Notes: generated from the sequence alone by a model not told the origin. A stretch of DNA of 64,000 nt from Allium sativum (GCA_030737875.1 CM060912.1:130953993-131017992); one strand, 5' to 3'; shown: positions 1-12,933, numbered from the stretch's first letter. Made by a program: numbers and translations.

Positions 1-755
1 TGTCCATGATTGTCACCTAAATTATGTCCATAATTTCTATGCATATAAATTAGGCTAATTAATGTCTCAAATTTATCATATGCTTTTAAGCCATTTTTAT
101 GCCGATTCACAATATTAATATTTAATATTTTCCCATTGCCCCCACGTCGTTCGCACGTTTAATATGAAATATGTTAGACCCGAAAATAGTCTAACTCATA
201 AAAAGAAAAGAAACATCACAACTTGCATAACACATAAAATAGATCTAACTTGCAAATAAGAATAGGCAAGCATGGATCAAAACTTGCGTGATTATAATTT
301 ACATAATCATAAATTTGCATAATCAATAACTTGCATATACAACAGGCATAATTTGCATAAACTACAAACTGGCATGGATCTAATTATATAAGATGTGATT
401 TGCATAGATCTATACACATAAAGGTGAACTTGCATATATGAACATGGTTTTCGCATAAACTTGCATATGATCTACATACAAACTTGCATATGCAATTTAG
501 ACATGTAAACTAAGACTTACATATGATTTGTATACAATCTTACTAGCATATGATTCACATCCAAACTTATACATAAACTTGCATATATAATTTAGACATG
601 TAAATTAAGATTTACATTTGCACTTGCATATGATTTAGACATGTAAATTAATGTCACAAAATGAATCAAATCTAGCGTATGTGTTTAGACATACGAACCA
701 ACATCATGAATTTAAACATGCAAACTAATATCACACGTTTTACATATAAACTCGC

Positions 756-833
<78 letters not shown>

Positions 834-959
834 TTGATTCACATATAAACTTGTGTATAATTCGCATACAAACTTGCATATAAACTGATGCCATAAAATG
901 AATCAAGTTAAACATATGTGATTGGACATATGAAATAGACAGTACAACAAATATACCAT

Positions 960-1290
960 ATTACAACGGTGCAAAAATGTTGTAAAACGTTTTTACAACG
1001 GCGGAGCCATAGTCGTGTATTAAGAAGTTGTAATATAATTATATATTTTACAACATTCTGCACCGTTGCAGCACCGTTGTGAAATAGGATATTTAACAAC
1101 TTTTACTCACAGTTGTAATAAATTTTATTACAACTTTTATTCCCCGTTGTTGTAGACATTTAAATATCATAAGATCATAGGTATGACAACTGGTGATTAC
1201 CGTTGTGACTTCCAGAATATTACAACTCTTCCACACCGTTGTAAAATGATTTATTACAACTTTTTTTTGCTGTTGTAACTTATATACACC
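960..1290. repeat. CACTA-1 left subterminal repeats
   Basis: Many copies in both orientations of a core TTACAAC / GTTGTAA, often spaced so that a GTTGTAA and a TTACAAC flank a short loop. The same motif recurs at 9900-10100 inside the right end. In CACTA elements such arrays are the binding sites of the element-encoded TNPA-like protein; that role is inferred from the family. Confidence 0.75.
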
Positions 1291-4200
1291 TTACTAATAT
1301 AAAGAATTCATATACATTAATAATAATATGATTCATATTTCAATGCAACAAATTTAACCATACACGATCATTCATATATATTAATTAACATAATATTCAA
1401 TCAACACACACATAGTACATCACCAACTAAACCCGTCACAAAAAACATAACCGTTTCAAAATACATACATCGATCTAACACAAAAGATACATAAGACAGA
1501 AGTTTTTTTCACAAAAGATACATAAGCATACCCTATGAAGGCACTCTAGCTGAAGGCAACATAATTTTTATTCCAAACCTCAGTTGAACCAATAGCTTCT
1601 CCAATGGTAGTCATTTCGGAATTTGGCTTCCATAAGAAAGCTTTTGGATCCACCGCGATATCAATCAAGTCAATTAGCATCACTCACAAAAACATAAAAA
1701 TCAAAATGTTGGAGTAATCATTGATGCTACTAATGAGTTATAACACGATAAAATGATATCATAGTAAATAAACTGAAAATCCATGCATTTTATTGTTATT
1801 TTTTCCCAACTCCCTAAATTTTCAAATTGAACATTCAGAAAACTATGGAAATGTGGATATATGTGCAGAACATATGATATCAAATGAAATGTTCCAAATG
1901 TGCAAGTAATGGAATGTGGTCTGATAGTAAAGATTATGCTTAGTCTGCTAGGAACCGAGTTTTATCCAAATGTACTAGAAATGTTCCAAAGGAAATTCAT
2001 GATTTTAATCTATCTTAATATCTGCAGGTTACTTGTATTACATTAGAAACAAATATTTCCGTAATGGGTCTAGAAGCAAATAAGTTTGCAAGACCTCAGA
2101 ATGTTGAACACAGATTTGACATAATTATATTAGTATCATATCCAAGTTCCACTACCATTGTAACTCAAAAATATAGTTGCCAGTGCTTACAAAATGTATT
2201 CAAATAAAATATATATAACCAAACTCAAACATGAAGGATAACAAAAAGAGAGAAAATACGTCGCAGTGTTAGACAAATATATGTTGAATGGTGAACTACT
2301 TCTACATCTAAACCGGGTATGATGTTTGGACCAGAAACAAATAGAAAAGGGCAAAATTCACCAAAATAAAAAAACTAACCTTTTATCAAGTAATCCTAAC
2401 TTTATCGATTAAAATCTTGTTGAGTGCTACAACCCACAATCTGCTAGGCTGGAAACAAATGCACACAAAATTCACTTACAAACTAGTTAAACAAAGTACT
2501 CAGAGATGATGGAAATAACTGCATAGATAGATTGTTCATGATGTGCTTTTGATAGCAGTGTATAATTATCAGTTTAATCCCGTGAAATGTGGGCTATATA
2601 TATTTGACATGGTACTGAATTATGTAAATTAGCTTTTACTATTTTTTGGGTTAAAAAAGGGCTTGCTGTTGTTTATTTACTTTGTTGTATGTAACATTAG
2701 ATTTGTTTTCAACTCATGGGTATGCAAACTACAATAAAGTGAATTTTTAGTAACTTTAATTATTCCTGCATAAGTTTATTTTTTATAAAATTTCCTCTAA
2801 ATTTTATTGCTTCCATGTTGTAGGCTTCAGCTGCTTATTCTTGGGTGCCTATAAATAAATATTCTATGATCTTTGTGCTACTGGTTTTAGGAGTAGAATC
2901 ATTAGCCAATGATTTATGACCAATAATGAATGCAACTTTACATAAAGGATATAACATTAAAAAGGATATAACAGGTTACTAATATAATTCATTTTTAAGC
3001 AAGTAAAGAATTATTATTTGTTAGTATGATCGCGAGAAATTTGTGATCGTCTTATCATAAATAGTTTAATATTCATTTTAATTAGGTAAAACTAGTGCTA
3101 GATGAAAATGAACTTACATGTTTAAGTGATCAAAAAAAAGGGCATGAGCATAAACTAAAAATGTAAATGCATAGTCACAATCAAAAATCGGATATTTGTC
3201 AACATAATTGCTATCTTAAGCAGCTGACATTAGTAAAAGATACAAGAAGCTGCAAATATAATTATTTGCAATTAAACGCAGAATTATCATTTGTATTGTA
3301 TTTGTAATCATGAACAGTTATGATCACCATATCGCAAATAATTTAATATTCATTAGATTCTACAGAGTTGCATTTGGCATAAGTAATATAATTTGAATCA
3401 ACGAAAAGACAGTTTGGCTATTAAATTCATATAATGAATGTTATTTTAATTTAACCAATTGGAATTTCTTATAATAAGCTCATCCGCAAGTCTTCAGTTG
3501 TCTCCATAGCTTTGCACAATGGAAAAAAATTCAAACCATTTTAACTTAGAATTTAAACAATCTACGCATTTTTTTTGGGATCAGTTTGCTAAACTGCTAA
3601 CGTAGTTTGGTTAAAGCTGTTTGTAAACATTTTTCAGAAAACACAATCATGAAAATTAAAACTAAGAGAGACAATTAGCTTAATCTTAATTATAGCATGA
3701 CTTCAGTTATCTCCACTGGACACATAAATCAAATCAATTCGTCTAACGGATTTGATGCCATTACGGCATTTGAAAAGTTGAAACATCTATGTCAAATCAG
3801 TTAAGTGTGTATTATTTACTTTACATAATCCGATTTAGAATTTACGTGCAAATTTCATTGTTTATGTTTGCTGATTACGGAAGAAACAAGTCATAGCAAA
3901 TATTGCCTTTATATTGTAGGTTTGAAAATGGATAGGTTCAAAAATGGTACCGATAGTAAGTTTTATTGGGTTAGTAAGACTGGGAAAAGCAAAAAGTTTA
4001 ACAATGTGAACAAAATCAAGACCTTTGGTAGTTTGAATGGCAAAATTTCACAATATTTATGGATAACTATAACATTATTTCACATGTCTAGTTGTCATAA
4101 TAAGCAAAATAGTTGTAAAATATGATTCATTTTTCCATACGCATCATTTCCTTTGTTGTTCTATTCATAATGTAATTGCCTATGGTTAATCTGCACATTC

Positions 4201-6640
4201 CTGTGTTTACTAAAGCGTTCTTCAGGCGTACAAGGCATGAACGTTGAAATAAAAGTTGAAATCAAGCGATACCTTGTGCAGTAGATGAATGTGGGTACAC
4301 AAGAAATTTGGCGTCAATTTCCTAGCAGGTTTGACACAGTATAAGCATGGAGTGGCTGCAAAAACCAAGCCAGTGGTAAAGGTGAGAATAAATGAAGAAA
4401 GCATAATCTGCATAAAATTGTAGAAAGCACAATCAATACTCGTGCTTTGCAAACAAAAAAGAAGTTGTGATTATATTAACTAAATTATTCAATACTGGAT
4501 CCTAAAATAATGTATTCGAACTTATTCGTTTCCATATAAAGAATGTGAGAAATGGTCCTTTATTGTTTCATTTTAGCATGTAGCAACTGTAAAGACTTAA
4601 AATAAAATCACTCAGTAATTTGGTCAAAAATAAATTATTATGTAAAACAAATTCCGCTGCAACTGGTTTAAGGAGTTGGCCTACTTTAATATCGTACTAA
4701 AACTTATGGGGTACATAGAGTATGTAAAATAAGAAGAGCTTGATGAAGAAAAAAACATGCAATTGTAATATACTGTTTAAAAAAACCTTTCAAATGAGAT
4801 TAAATTATTAAAAACTAATTAGAAGGGTAAAAATGAAAACGTTATACGATTTGTATTTCAACGTAGTAATCGGTATGCAAAGTGTAGTAGTGAAAATACT
4901 GGTTTATGGAATTTGATTATTCGACAGAGAAATACTGCATAAAAATTTATAATGAAAATGTCATCATCTGTTTCGTCAAATTCTGGGTTAGTTAGCTTCG
5001 TTTAAATTGATTTAAATGGTCGCTTTAATGGTAGGGGCAACCGGTACGGCGTAAATAGTAAATTTTCACTCGAACATTGAAACGATCAATTTCAATGTGC
5101 TATCGCGTTCGTATCAGCATACCGAACACAACGGTATTTTACTTCATGTGTCGGGACATTTGATTTTGAAATATACGGTATTTATGAACGATGTTTACCA
5201 TTTGTATCTAAACTATAAAAACTATATAATTTGTGTGTGTGCGGTCTACTTGCGATATATGTAGTCCAATTAGTTCAGCCCTATAAGATACATACATATA
5301 TGGGCATTTCATTGTACTATGATGGTTTATCACAAATCATGTGTACTTCGGAACATGCAAGCAAAATACCTTAATGAATTTTTTTTATTATTTTTTATTA
5401 ATGGTATGTCCTCGCTTCTATTCATTTATACTGTGATCAATTTCACAATATCTATTTACACCTTCAGGCTTGAATTGTGCAAAAAGATAATTAAAAATAT
5501 GTTTACTTTACTAGGACCGATTGAGTTAGAGCTAGGATTACTCGAGCAGAGCCGAAAGATGGGAGATATCAATTCATTTCTTAAAATGAGCTAGAGGTAA
5601 TAGTTGAAAATCCATAGCTGGTAAACTCAGTAGACCAAAGATCATGGACTCTAGCTAGAAACTGTCGCAACATAGCACGCGATAACCAAAATATTACTAA
5701 AAGCTATTAATGCTCATTTGACAGAAACAGATTAAGATACACCCAACGGAAATAAGCAATATTTAACTGAATCAGATTGTTTCAAGTAAGATCGAAGTTG
5801 GTTACAGAATCCAAATGAAAAGCTGATACGAAATTGATCGTTTACATGGAGGGAAATTAATTGATATTACAGTCGTGTTTCGAAAGTCCTGTAACTTGTT
5901 CCCATTAGCAAATAAATTTGGATATGTAAAGGAAATGAAACTCGAAAAGGTTAGAAGAACTGAAACCTTCAGAAATTCTGGCATCTGGCATCTGTATATT
6001 AGCATCTACCTGAAAATTTATACAGAAGAGATATTAGGACCACTTATCAAGACTCATAATATTAAAACTCTGAAATTGCATCCTGTATAAAACAAACCTC
6101 AAATGGTGGCATATGATTATCCTGAATTCAAAATTTCACTTGCATTTGGAACAAAAATTTCATCTATAGCACAGGTTCATTTATGATTTGTAATTCATTG
6201 GAATAATTGACAATTTAAAATAAGGTTTTCAAAATGAGATTCAAATCGTAAATTGTAAAATATAAAACTTTGAACCTAAATGGTATTTAAATCGTAAATT
6301 GTAGGTTTGAAAAGTTCCATATTTTAATGTTTGCACACATTGATATTTGATAGTTCGAACTTCTATGTCCAAACCTAAAAGTACATTGTCTCTCTTGTTC
6401 GGATTTTATTTTGTTCTAAATTGATTAGAATTTTTTGGATAGTGGATCTAAATAATTATGCCGAATATACCAATTTGGAATGAATAATTTTTCTAATTAG
6501 TGGTATTAGCTACGTTTGAATCGGAATGTAAGTATAATTGGAACAGAATTCAAATCGTAGGATTTTAAGGTTTTTGACAACAATGCTCTAAAACATAATC
6601 AAAGTTTCTATAGGACCTCTTGACTCCAAAATTTTAGTAG
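1290..6640. other. CACTA-1 left interior, mostly no recognisable gene
   Basis: AT-rich sequence with stops in all frames. The one hint of coding is on the minus strand at about 1545-1682: a stretch ending ...TTIGEAIGSTEVWNKNYVAF and a stop. Its GEA(7-8)W-K-Y(V/I) pattern resembles the tail (DUF8039-like) of proteins often encoded by plant CACTA elements. This is a weak match made from memory, and it may be the last trace of a transposase-associated ORF. The rest shows no domain, tRNA or repeat that I can support. Confidence 0.3.
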
Positions 6641-6656
6641 AAAATTATGAACTTAC

Positions 6657-6871
6657 ATCAGCATACAAGCATCCATTAGCATGAGGCACATTACTGTCTT
6701 TAATATTTGCATTAGAATCATCTTTTGTAGTTTCTCCAAGTAAATGAGATGAGTCTTCCAAGACCTCATGAGTTTTAGGTTGGCTATCTTGCGATTTCAC
6801 CTCTAAGTCTGACATCTCAAATACTAAAGTACCAGGGTGAAGATAAGGATTACATGCGAGACATCTTCTAC
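6657..6871 (-). pseudogene. Exon-like fragment, unknown plant gene (minus)
   Basis: A 215-bp open stretch on the minus strand is bounded by good plant splice signals: TTGGTTTCAG just before 6871 and GTAAGT right after 6657. The translated piece is hydrophilic and acidic with a starting RRCLACNPYLHPGTLVFE and a Ser/Asp-rich middle (VKSQDSQPKTHEVLEDSS). I do not recognise the family. It sits inside CACTA-1, back-to-back with another exon-like piece on the plus strand (6896-7243), so the two cannot belong to one transcript. A captured host exon is the likely explanation. It could also be a chance open frame, but the paired splice sites argue against that. Confidence 0.4.
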
Positions 6872-6895
6872 CTGAAACCAATACATGTGGGCAAG

Positions 6896-7243
6896 ATAAA
6901 ACTTCCTACTCTGCCGAATTGTACACTAAGCACCATGTCTGAACTTCCGGATAAACTACCACAAACAATAAGGTCTCCTCCGGTGTCAATATCTACCTTT
7001 TTGAAGAAACAGTTGTCAATAACGAATCTGCAAAAAGATAAGCTCTCTTCCCTTAAAGAAGATGCAGCTGATTCTCCTGACTCATCTGCCAGTAAGAGTG
7101 TCGAGCGCTCTCTTGCTGTTGAACCTGATAGTGTAATTGACCTTTCACGTAATTCTCATCCTCTGCTTGATAAGGACGGTAGTCCTAAATCCACTGTAGC
7201 AAGAAACAAGAAACACATTATATTAGACCATGGTGATTTGCAG
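6896..7243 (+). pseudogene. Exon-like fragment, unknown plant gene (plus)
   Basis: A Ser/Lys/Leu-rich open stretch (TMSELPDKLPQTIRSPPVSI near its start, KKHIILDHGDLQ at its end), low-complexity and probably disordered. It follows an AG at 6894-6895 and ends at CAG followed by GCAAGT (7244-7249), the classical context of a GC-AG intron donor; reading on gives a stop only at 7390. The opposite-strand exon at 6657-6871 lies 24 bp away, which suggests two separate captures joined in CACTA-1. I do not recognise the protein, and the first codon is not defined. Codon use is ordinary for a plant gene and richer in GC than the flanks. Confidence 0.4.
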
Positions 7244-8193
7244 GCAAGTAAATCAGACGGCTTTTTCTTTACCACCTTAAAAAATAAGATAAATCTCGTT
7301 TGTCTTTCAAACCTGTTAGCCAAACGAAATAGATTGAAAGAAAACCATCAACCTTTCAGTATTTATCATAAAAATTTCAGTCAATTCTAATAATTTCTGT
7401 TTCAATCTGTTTCTTTTATATGGTGCTTATTTTGGTTCAATTTTGGTTTTGGGTTATCTTCATATGTATTTTTGTTCAAAATATAAGGTTATCCATGATT
7501 ATAATCAAAGTAAAAATGCAAGAGATGGATGTATGTAATTTTTTTTTGAAATTGTTTTTTTTTTCGATTACTTGAATCTAAAAAGCGAAAAGTTAGATGA
7601 TGTCACAGAAGAGGGTATTATATATATAACCTAAACTAAAATACGCGGAACTAAAAGAAAGCATGTAACAGTTTTTTTGTGGCAGAAATGGAGGAACGCA
7701 TGGAATAAAAGGAAGGTCTGGCACAATTGTTTTGCATGGCAACATACATGCCAGGTGATGCATACATGCAGTGAAATGATGCACACCTTTTTTTTTTTTT
7801 ACCGAACTATCTAAAAAAAAAAAAGCAAAATGGAATGCACGAAACAGGAAGCAAACGCATGGGGGCAAAATGGAATGCAAAATTGCATGGCACACATGCA
7901 ATTGAAAAAAAATGGCTATGCATAACGTCTTCATTTTTCCCCCATTATCCTTGCTTGTTAATATGAACAAAGCTTAGTTTATTACAAATTTATATGGTTA
8001 TCAACGTAAGAGAAGATGTTGCTGAAAGTGGGAGTGCAATATAGTGTTCAATGCCAAGTGTGGGGTAAGAGTAGCCCAAAGTATAACATGCACAGTTTTC
8101 ACTGTAAAGCGCATAAGATTCCAAATGTATATAGGCGTACAGGTTCATTGATTATTATGTAGGTTAACATATGCTTAGTTTTTTTCTGTTTAG

Positions 8194-8319
8194 TTATGTA
8201 GAAATGGAAAAAGAAGCAAGGGTGTGGCATGCTGATTATATGCGCAAATCAAAGACCGATACGGATGAAAATACGGAGAATTCCTATTTTATTGAGCATC
8301 AGTTCAATTATGAGTCCAA
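8194..8319 (+). pseudogene. Short exon-like fragment, unknown gene
   Basis: About 42 residues, starting YVEMEKEARVWHADYMRK and ending IEHQFNYESK, preceded by a pyrimidine-rich TTTTTTTCTGTTTAG acceptor and followed by GTAAGT at 8320. The charged, conserved-looking composition and both splice signals argue for a captured exon. Its phase (one leading base) does not match the end of the 6896-7243 exon, so the two are not directly adjacent exons of one gene as they stand. No family recognised. Confidence 0.35.
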
Positions 8320-8329
8320 GTAAGTAAAC

Positions 8330-9900
8330 AGTAGATCATTAGTCTATTTATAGTTCCTATGAACTCTACATCCAGTTCTGTAGTTTAAAACTAGTAAATT
8401 ACCCAAAGATTCAGCCTAAATTGGAATGCAGTAAATCAGGATTATTGGAATATACGTACATTAAATGAAAATATTGTCTCCAAGTTATGGGGAGGTTGAG
8501 TAAAGGCAGGTAACATGGTAGTTATTGCGAAATTGGGGTTTTTTAATTCCGCTGTAGCATATATTTGTAAGGAGATAAAAATCTAACCTTTGCCGATGGG
8601 AAGGAAATTTGACGATTGTCGATATTGGTTCAGTAGAATTGACGGATGGTGATGGAAAATTGGTTGAAGTTCACCGCCTTTTATCATCGGTGAATTAATG
8701 TTGGAGCAGAAACCGAATCGTTTGCCAAGTCTACCGGAGGCAACCACGACTGATGCAGATTTGCAGCCGTATCGAGAACGGGAAATGGTCGGTGGTTGAT
8801 GCAAATTTGTGATGGTGTTGGGAAGGGTAATGGCATTGTTCGTTTAGGGTTTGTAGGAGATCCCAATCGGGCAAAGTGGAAGTATGTATTTGGGAGGAGG
8901 AGAATGTGAACGACGTCAACCTTGATTGGTTAGAAGGGTTGGTCGGAAAGAAGTAGATGGGGAGACGGGATGGTGAGAAGGAAGTTGGGAGAAATGGAAT
9001 TAGAGATTTTGTGGGGGAGCGATGAAGTAAAATTTCGACCGTTCCACGATAGTTGTTTAGAACGAACGCAAGTGAGTTCATTTTGAAACAAGGAGTGCAG
9101 CCAATGGCACTTCCTGCTTTCTTGTTTAAGCAATGAAATGATAATAAATATTCAAGAAGTCCAAGATTCAACCGTATCCGTAATCGAGTGATAAAAATTA
9201 TATGATTTTGGAAAAAGAAATACAAATACGGATATGGTCACACTCGCATCCGATGATTGTTTGTTTGAGTACAACTAGAATTATACTTAGTTTCTCGAGT
9301 TTAATAGATAAAATTATTGTCATTTGTTATTTTATATAAGTAAAATATCTTAATAAGTATTATTATTTTTATCATTATTAATATTAAAATTTAATTTTAA
9401 CTATTATTATTTAATTATCGTTCAATTAATCAACGTTGTTTACAAAATTTTATAATTAATTATAAATTATAGCATTCAATAGTGAGTTATTTATAAATTG
9501 TAGATTATAAATTATTAATCAGATATTTACTACTAGTTTATTTATTATTAATAATAATTTAATACATAATTATTGACTATTAATTATTAATTAACTATAT
9601 TTACTAGTACAAATTACCAAATATTAAATATTAACTACTTATTAAATAATAAATATTAATAACTTGTTAAATATTAAATATTAATTACCAGTTATTAATT
9701 TCTCATTAAATATATTAATTACTAATACCAGTTATTACTAAGTAGTTAACATGCATTAACTATTAAAAATGAATAAATACTTATTAACTATTAATTATTT
9801 AATAATAATTGATAAATATTACTGATTTCTAAGTTTATTATTAATTATTATTATTAAAAAATTAATATAATTAATAATCAAAAATAGATATTATAAACAT
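8330..9900. other. CACTA-1 right interior, no gene recognised
   Basis: The stretch 8580-9240 is relatively GC-rich and has several overlapping open frames on the minus strand, none resembling a known protein; it may be a captured UTR or promoter. From about 9290 to 9900 the sequence is extremely AT-rich, made of degenerate TTAATTATTAATA-type repeats that lead into the right subterminal repeats. Confidence 0.4.
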
Positions 9901-11378
9901 GAAGTTTGTAACAACATCTATTACAACTAATAAAATGAAAAGTTGTTAAAAATATGTTTATTACAACTTTAGAGAGCTGACAGTTGTAAAAAAACATTTA
10001 TTACAGCTGTTCTTTTCCCACAGTTGTAATAAACATTTGTTACAACTGTGATTTTGCCACAGTTGTAAAATTAAAGTTGTAATATGGTGATTTTGTTGTA
10101 GTGAGATCTACTAGCACAAGTTAACAAAACTGTCATATGTTCACAAACAGACGATAACAAAATCAAGTAACGTCACATGATTCAACAAGCATGTTCTCAT
10201 AATCCCAATTATAACTCATCATAATTAATTTATTAATTATTTTGTGAAAGAAATTATACTCACAAAGATGGATTAGAAAAGAGAATAATTTGTTCGTCGT
10301 TTGTATAAGAATTCTGACTTGCAATTCTTAAGCTTTAAGAAGAAGGTGAATTATTTCAGCAGCAGCATGGAGGCCATGAGACTAATTTAGTTTAGGTTTA
10401 GAGCTTGATTCTATGTATGCTTATACAGAAGTTTAGATTAATTATAGCCTTTAGATATTAGGTTTTTAATCCGCGTCGTACACCTAGTGCTGAGTCAGCA
10501 AATGTATTTTATACATAATAATAACCTTCTATTTTTCTTCCCTTAAATTAATATGAATTGAACTTAAACATCTAATTGCATGTTTTCTTTGATTAGCATA
10601 TTCTTCTTAATTGATGTCAATTAACATTGAATAACAATTTGACTATATTCCTCAAATTAACATATTCTGCTTAATGTTAATTGACATAAGTGACAAATTA
10701 GCATAAACATTTATACAAATTAAGATAATTACATGGTTTCCTAACAATACCCTATTAACATGTTTACAATTTGATGTCACATAACATGCTTTTACAAATG
10801 AACATAAATGCCCAATTAACATATTTTCTTTAATTAATATCAATTAATATGAATGACAAATTAGCACAAACACATATATAAACTAAGGCCAGTTACATGT
10901 TTTTCAATCAATGTCATATTAACACACATCTACAAATTAATTTCAATCTATTCATGTTTACATATTCTTCCTTTACTGTATACATTAGTTTCCCATATAT
11001 ATATATACACGCACCTATTCATAAATTTTAATATTGACAACTACTGCAAATTGATTTCTTACCTATTTTAAAAAGTGAAAATCGAGTATATAATTTAATT
11101 CCCCTTTTTTTCTACTTTCCTCGTAACATACAAAGTCAATGCATAATGAAGTTACCTACATACATATATATCTATTTATACATGCATAAATATTTCCTTC
11201 CCAAATAAATTGACTGTATTTATCTTCTTCTTCTTTTCTTTCTTTTTACTGCATGCATCCACACATTTCCTTCCGCTATTTTTATTAATTGCATTAATTT
11301 TTCTTTTATTGTAGCCTAATTAATTCGCATGCATTTTTTTCAATGCACATTTTTAAACTTGTACCTTCTTAACATAAT

Positions 11379-11381
<3 letters not shown>

Positions 11382-11416
<35 letters not shown>
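11382..11416. repeat. (TA)n microsatellite in Gypsy-1 3' LTR
   Basis: About 17 TA units. The equivalent place in the 5' LTR (about 28313-28327) has only about 7 units, so this locus has changed length since insertion. Confidence 0.8.
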
Positions 11417-11418
<2 letters not shown>

Positions 11419-12027
11419 CATTTTTTTATTTTTCTTCATTAATTAATTAATCCTTTAATTAATTATCTTTACGGTATAGTATATCTAATTTCGGGGTGTT
11501 ACATTCTCCCCTACTTAAAGGATTTCGTCCTCGAAATCTTCAAGTTAAGAAGAATGTTACCATCCTACCAATCACAACCATCTACTCATCCATCAAACAC
11601 AGGTATCCATTGTCTTTAAAAGATTTATAAAGCCGTATGAACATATGCAAAAAGTGTGTGTATATGTTCCTTATCTAATGCAAAATCAGGCGGTCTACTG
11701 ATTTAGTTGACCTCCTTAATGCAAATCATGATAGTGCTATGCGTCCATTACTTATGCAAAAGAATCCTAACGATACATATTATTTCTGCATGTGTGCTCA
11801 ACCATTCATCAAAATGCAGCATCCATATGATAACACAACCATTATACAGAATATGCACACATATTTATATGCAATATGAAAGTGATTGAGCCGATCTAGT
11901 GTCTAATGTGTGTGTAAATGCATCCACGAGCAACCACTAGCAAACACTTGCATCCACCAAACGTAACATGTCTCAAACATATGTTTACAAGCATAGGATT
12001 TTTCCTAACTAAAGATCGAAGATATTA

Positions 12028-12440
12028 TCACGAAGACAAACTAAACAATAGGATAAGCATAAAAAAAGCGGTAGAAAAAGGAGAGGTTAAAAACATACCC
12101 TCAAAAAGGAAAGGGTACAATGTACGCATCTTGTCTTCCGTCTCCCAAGTCGCGTCTCCTTGATCATCTCCCCATTGCACTTTGACCAACTTGACCTCTT
12201 TGTTGCGTAGCTTTTTGACCTCCAATCCGAGAATGCGTGTAGGAGCTCGTCTAACTATGGCATTTCACTCTACTTCCACTTCTTTGAGCGTGCTCGGCTC
12301 CACTACTTCCGCCGTATCATGTAAACCCTTATGCAAATGCGAAACGTGAAACACGTCGTGAACACCACTAAGCTCGTTGCCTCTTCTCATGTCCCTACAA
12401 AATCTAGGATACATAACCTCAAAAGATCTTCAAGGATTCT
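12028..12440 (-). pseudogene. Gypsy-1 integrase C-terminus and chromodomain remnant
   Basis: The minus strand encodes GVHDVFHVSHLHKGLHD (the integrase 'VHxVFHVSxL' motif) in the stretch 12240-12345. A stop follows, then VRRAPTRILGLEVKKLRNKE and LVKVQWGDDQGDATWETED, the conserved chromodomain block at the end of chromovirus pol, ending near 12060. In these families the chromodomain is thought to guide insertion to heterochromatin. Farther upstream, LEDLLRLCILDF (12400-12440, a different frame) is the integrase 'LEDMLRACVLDF' segment. The pieces are out of frame and carry stops. They lie 0.5 kb upstream of the PPT, where the end of pol should be. Confidence 0.85.
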
Positions 12441-12933
12441 ATTCACCCCTTTCTGTACGTCCATCCATCTGTGGATGATAATCGATGCTCGTACTTGCCA
12501 CTTTTTGCTTATCACCTTTTCCTCTTGCATCGAAAATAGCTCCAAGCCCTGTCCCGCAAGCACCGATATATACTGTAAATGGTTTTCTCCTATATAGCAA
12601 AGTCAAAACTGGAGTTGTCGTCAAAGCCCTCTTCAAACGTTGGAAAGCGTCGTCACAGTCAACATCCCAAGCAAAAGTCAAGTTCTTCTTCATTAACTGA
12701 GTAAGTGGGGCTGATATCTTCGCGAAGTCCTTAATGAACTTCCTATAATAGCCCGCCAGCCCTAGAAAGCTTCTTACTTCCGTTGCGTTTCTAGGATCCT
12801 TCCAATCTTGGAATGCCACCACCTTTGCGGGATCCACAACTATCCCTTCCTTAGAGACCATGTTTCCTAGACCTAACTTCTCTTCTCCCTCTCGGAGCCA
12901 TGTGTCGTACTGGTAATGCAACTGGCTTTGCAT
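12439..12933 (-). pseudogene. Gypsy-1 RT/RNase H-integrase deletion chimera
   Basis: Open minus-strand frame. It starts with a short junk lead, then gives the C-terminal RT block ([33 protein letters not shown]) and the first RNase H segment ([17 protein letters not shown], where the usual catalytic Asp of 'DAS' is changed). It then jumps directly to integrase [12 protein letters not shown]. The RT catalytic core (the F-V/I-DD motif) and most of RNase H and integrase are absent, so the product cannot reverse transcribe. The join at about 12485-12510 is an internal deletion that happens to keep the frame open. Confidence 0.85.

Larger units (their letters stand above)
940..10103. mobile_element. 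CACTA-1, non-autonomous CACTA transposon (9164 bp)
   Basis: The ends are inverted repeats: left CAGTACAACAAATATACC and, read inward from the right, CACTACAACAAAATCACC, both continuing into ATATTACAAC. The element is flanked by a 3-bp duplication AGA (937-939 and 10104-10106). The homologous LTR at 27001-27020 carries a single AGA and no insertion, which is a direct empty site. Subterminal zones (about 960-1290 and 9900-10100) are packed with TTACAAC/GTTGTAA motifs, as usual for En/Spm elements. The left end has CAGTA in place of CACTA. No transposase domain is recognisable inside, so it probably depended on another copy. Confidence 0.93.
1..11503 (-). mobile_element. Gypsy-1 3' LTR (partial, interrupted by CACTA-1)
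   Basis: Bases 1-939 and 10107-11503 match 26097-27012 and 27013-28415 almost base for base, so this is the second LTR of the minus-strand element whose 5' LTR is at 14137-28415. On the minus strand it begins TGTAACACCCCG at 11503, directly after a purine tract (AAGTAGGGGAGAA, minus strand) typical of a gypsy polypurine tract. About 2.3 kb of a roughly 4.4 kb LTR is visible; the rest lies left of the window. The copies differ by scattered substitutions, small indels and the length of a (TA)n run. Assignment as the 3' LTR follows from its position next to the PPT and the chromodomain end of pol. Confidence 0.9.

Noticed and set aside
712..915. Open frame with a long YIYIYI run (minus strand), and its twin at 26803-27072
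   Set aside because: It is only the (TA)n microsatellite read in frame, inside an LTR.
7593..7970. 125-codon minus-strand frame in CACTA-1
   Set aside because: Low-complexity sequence over poly-A/T runs and TGCATG repeats; no homology or splice context.
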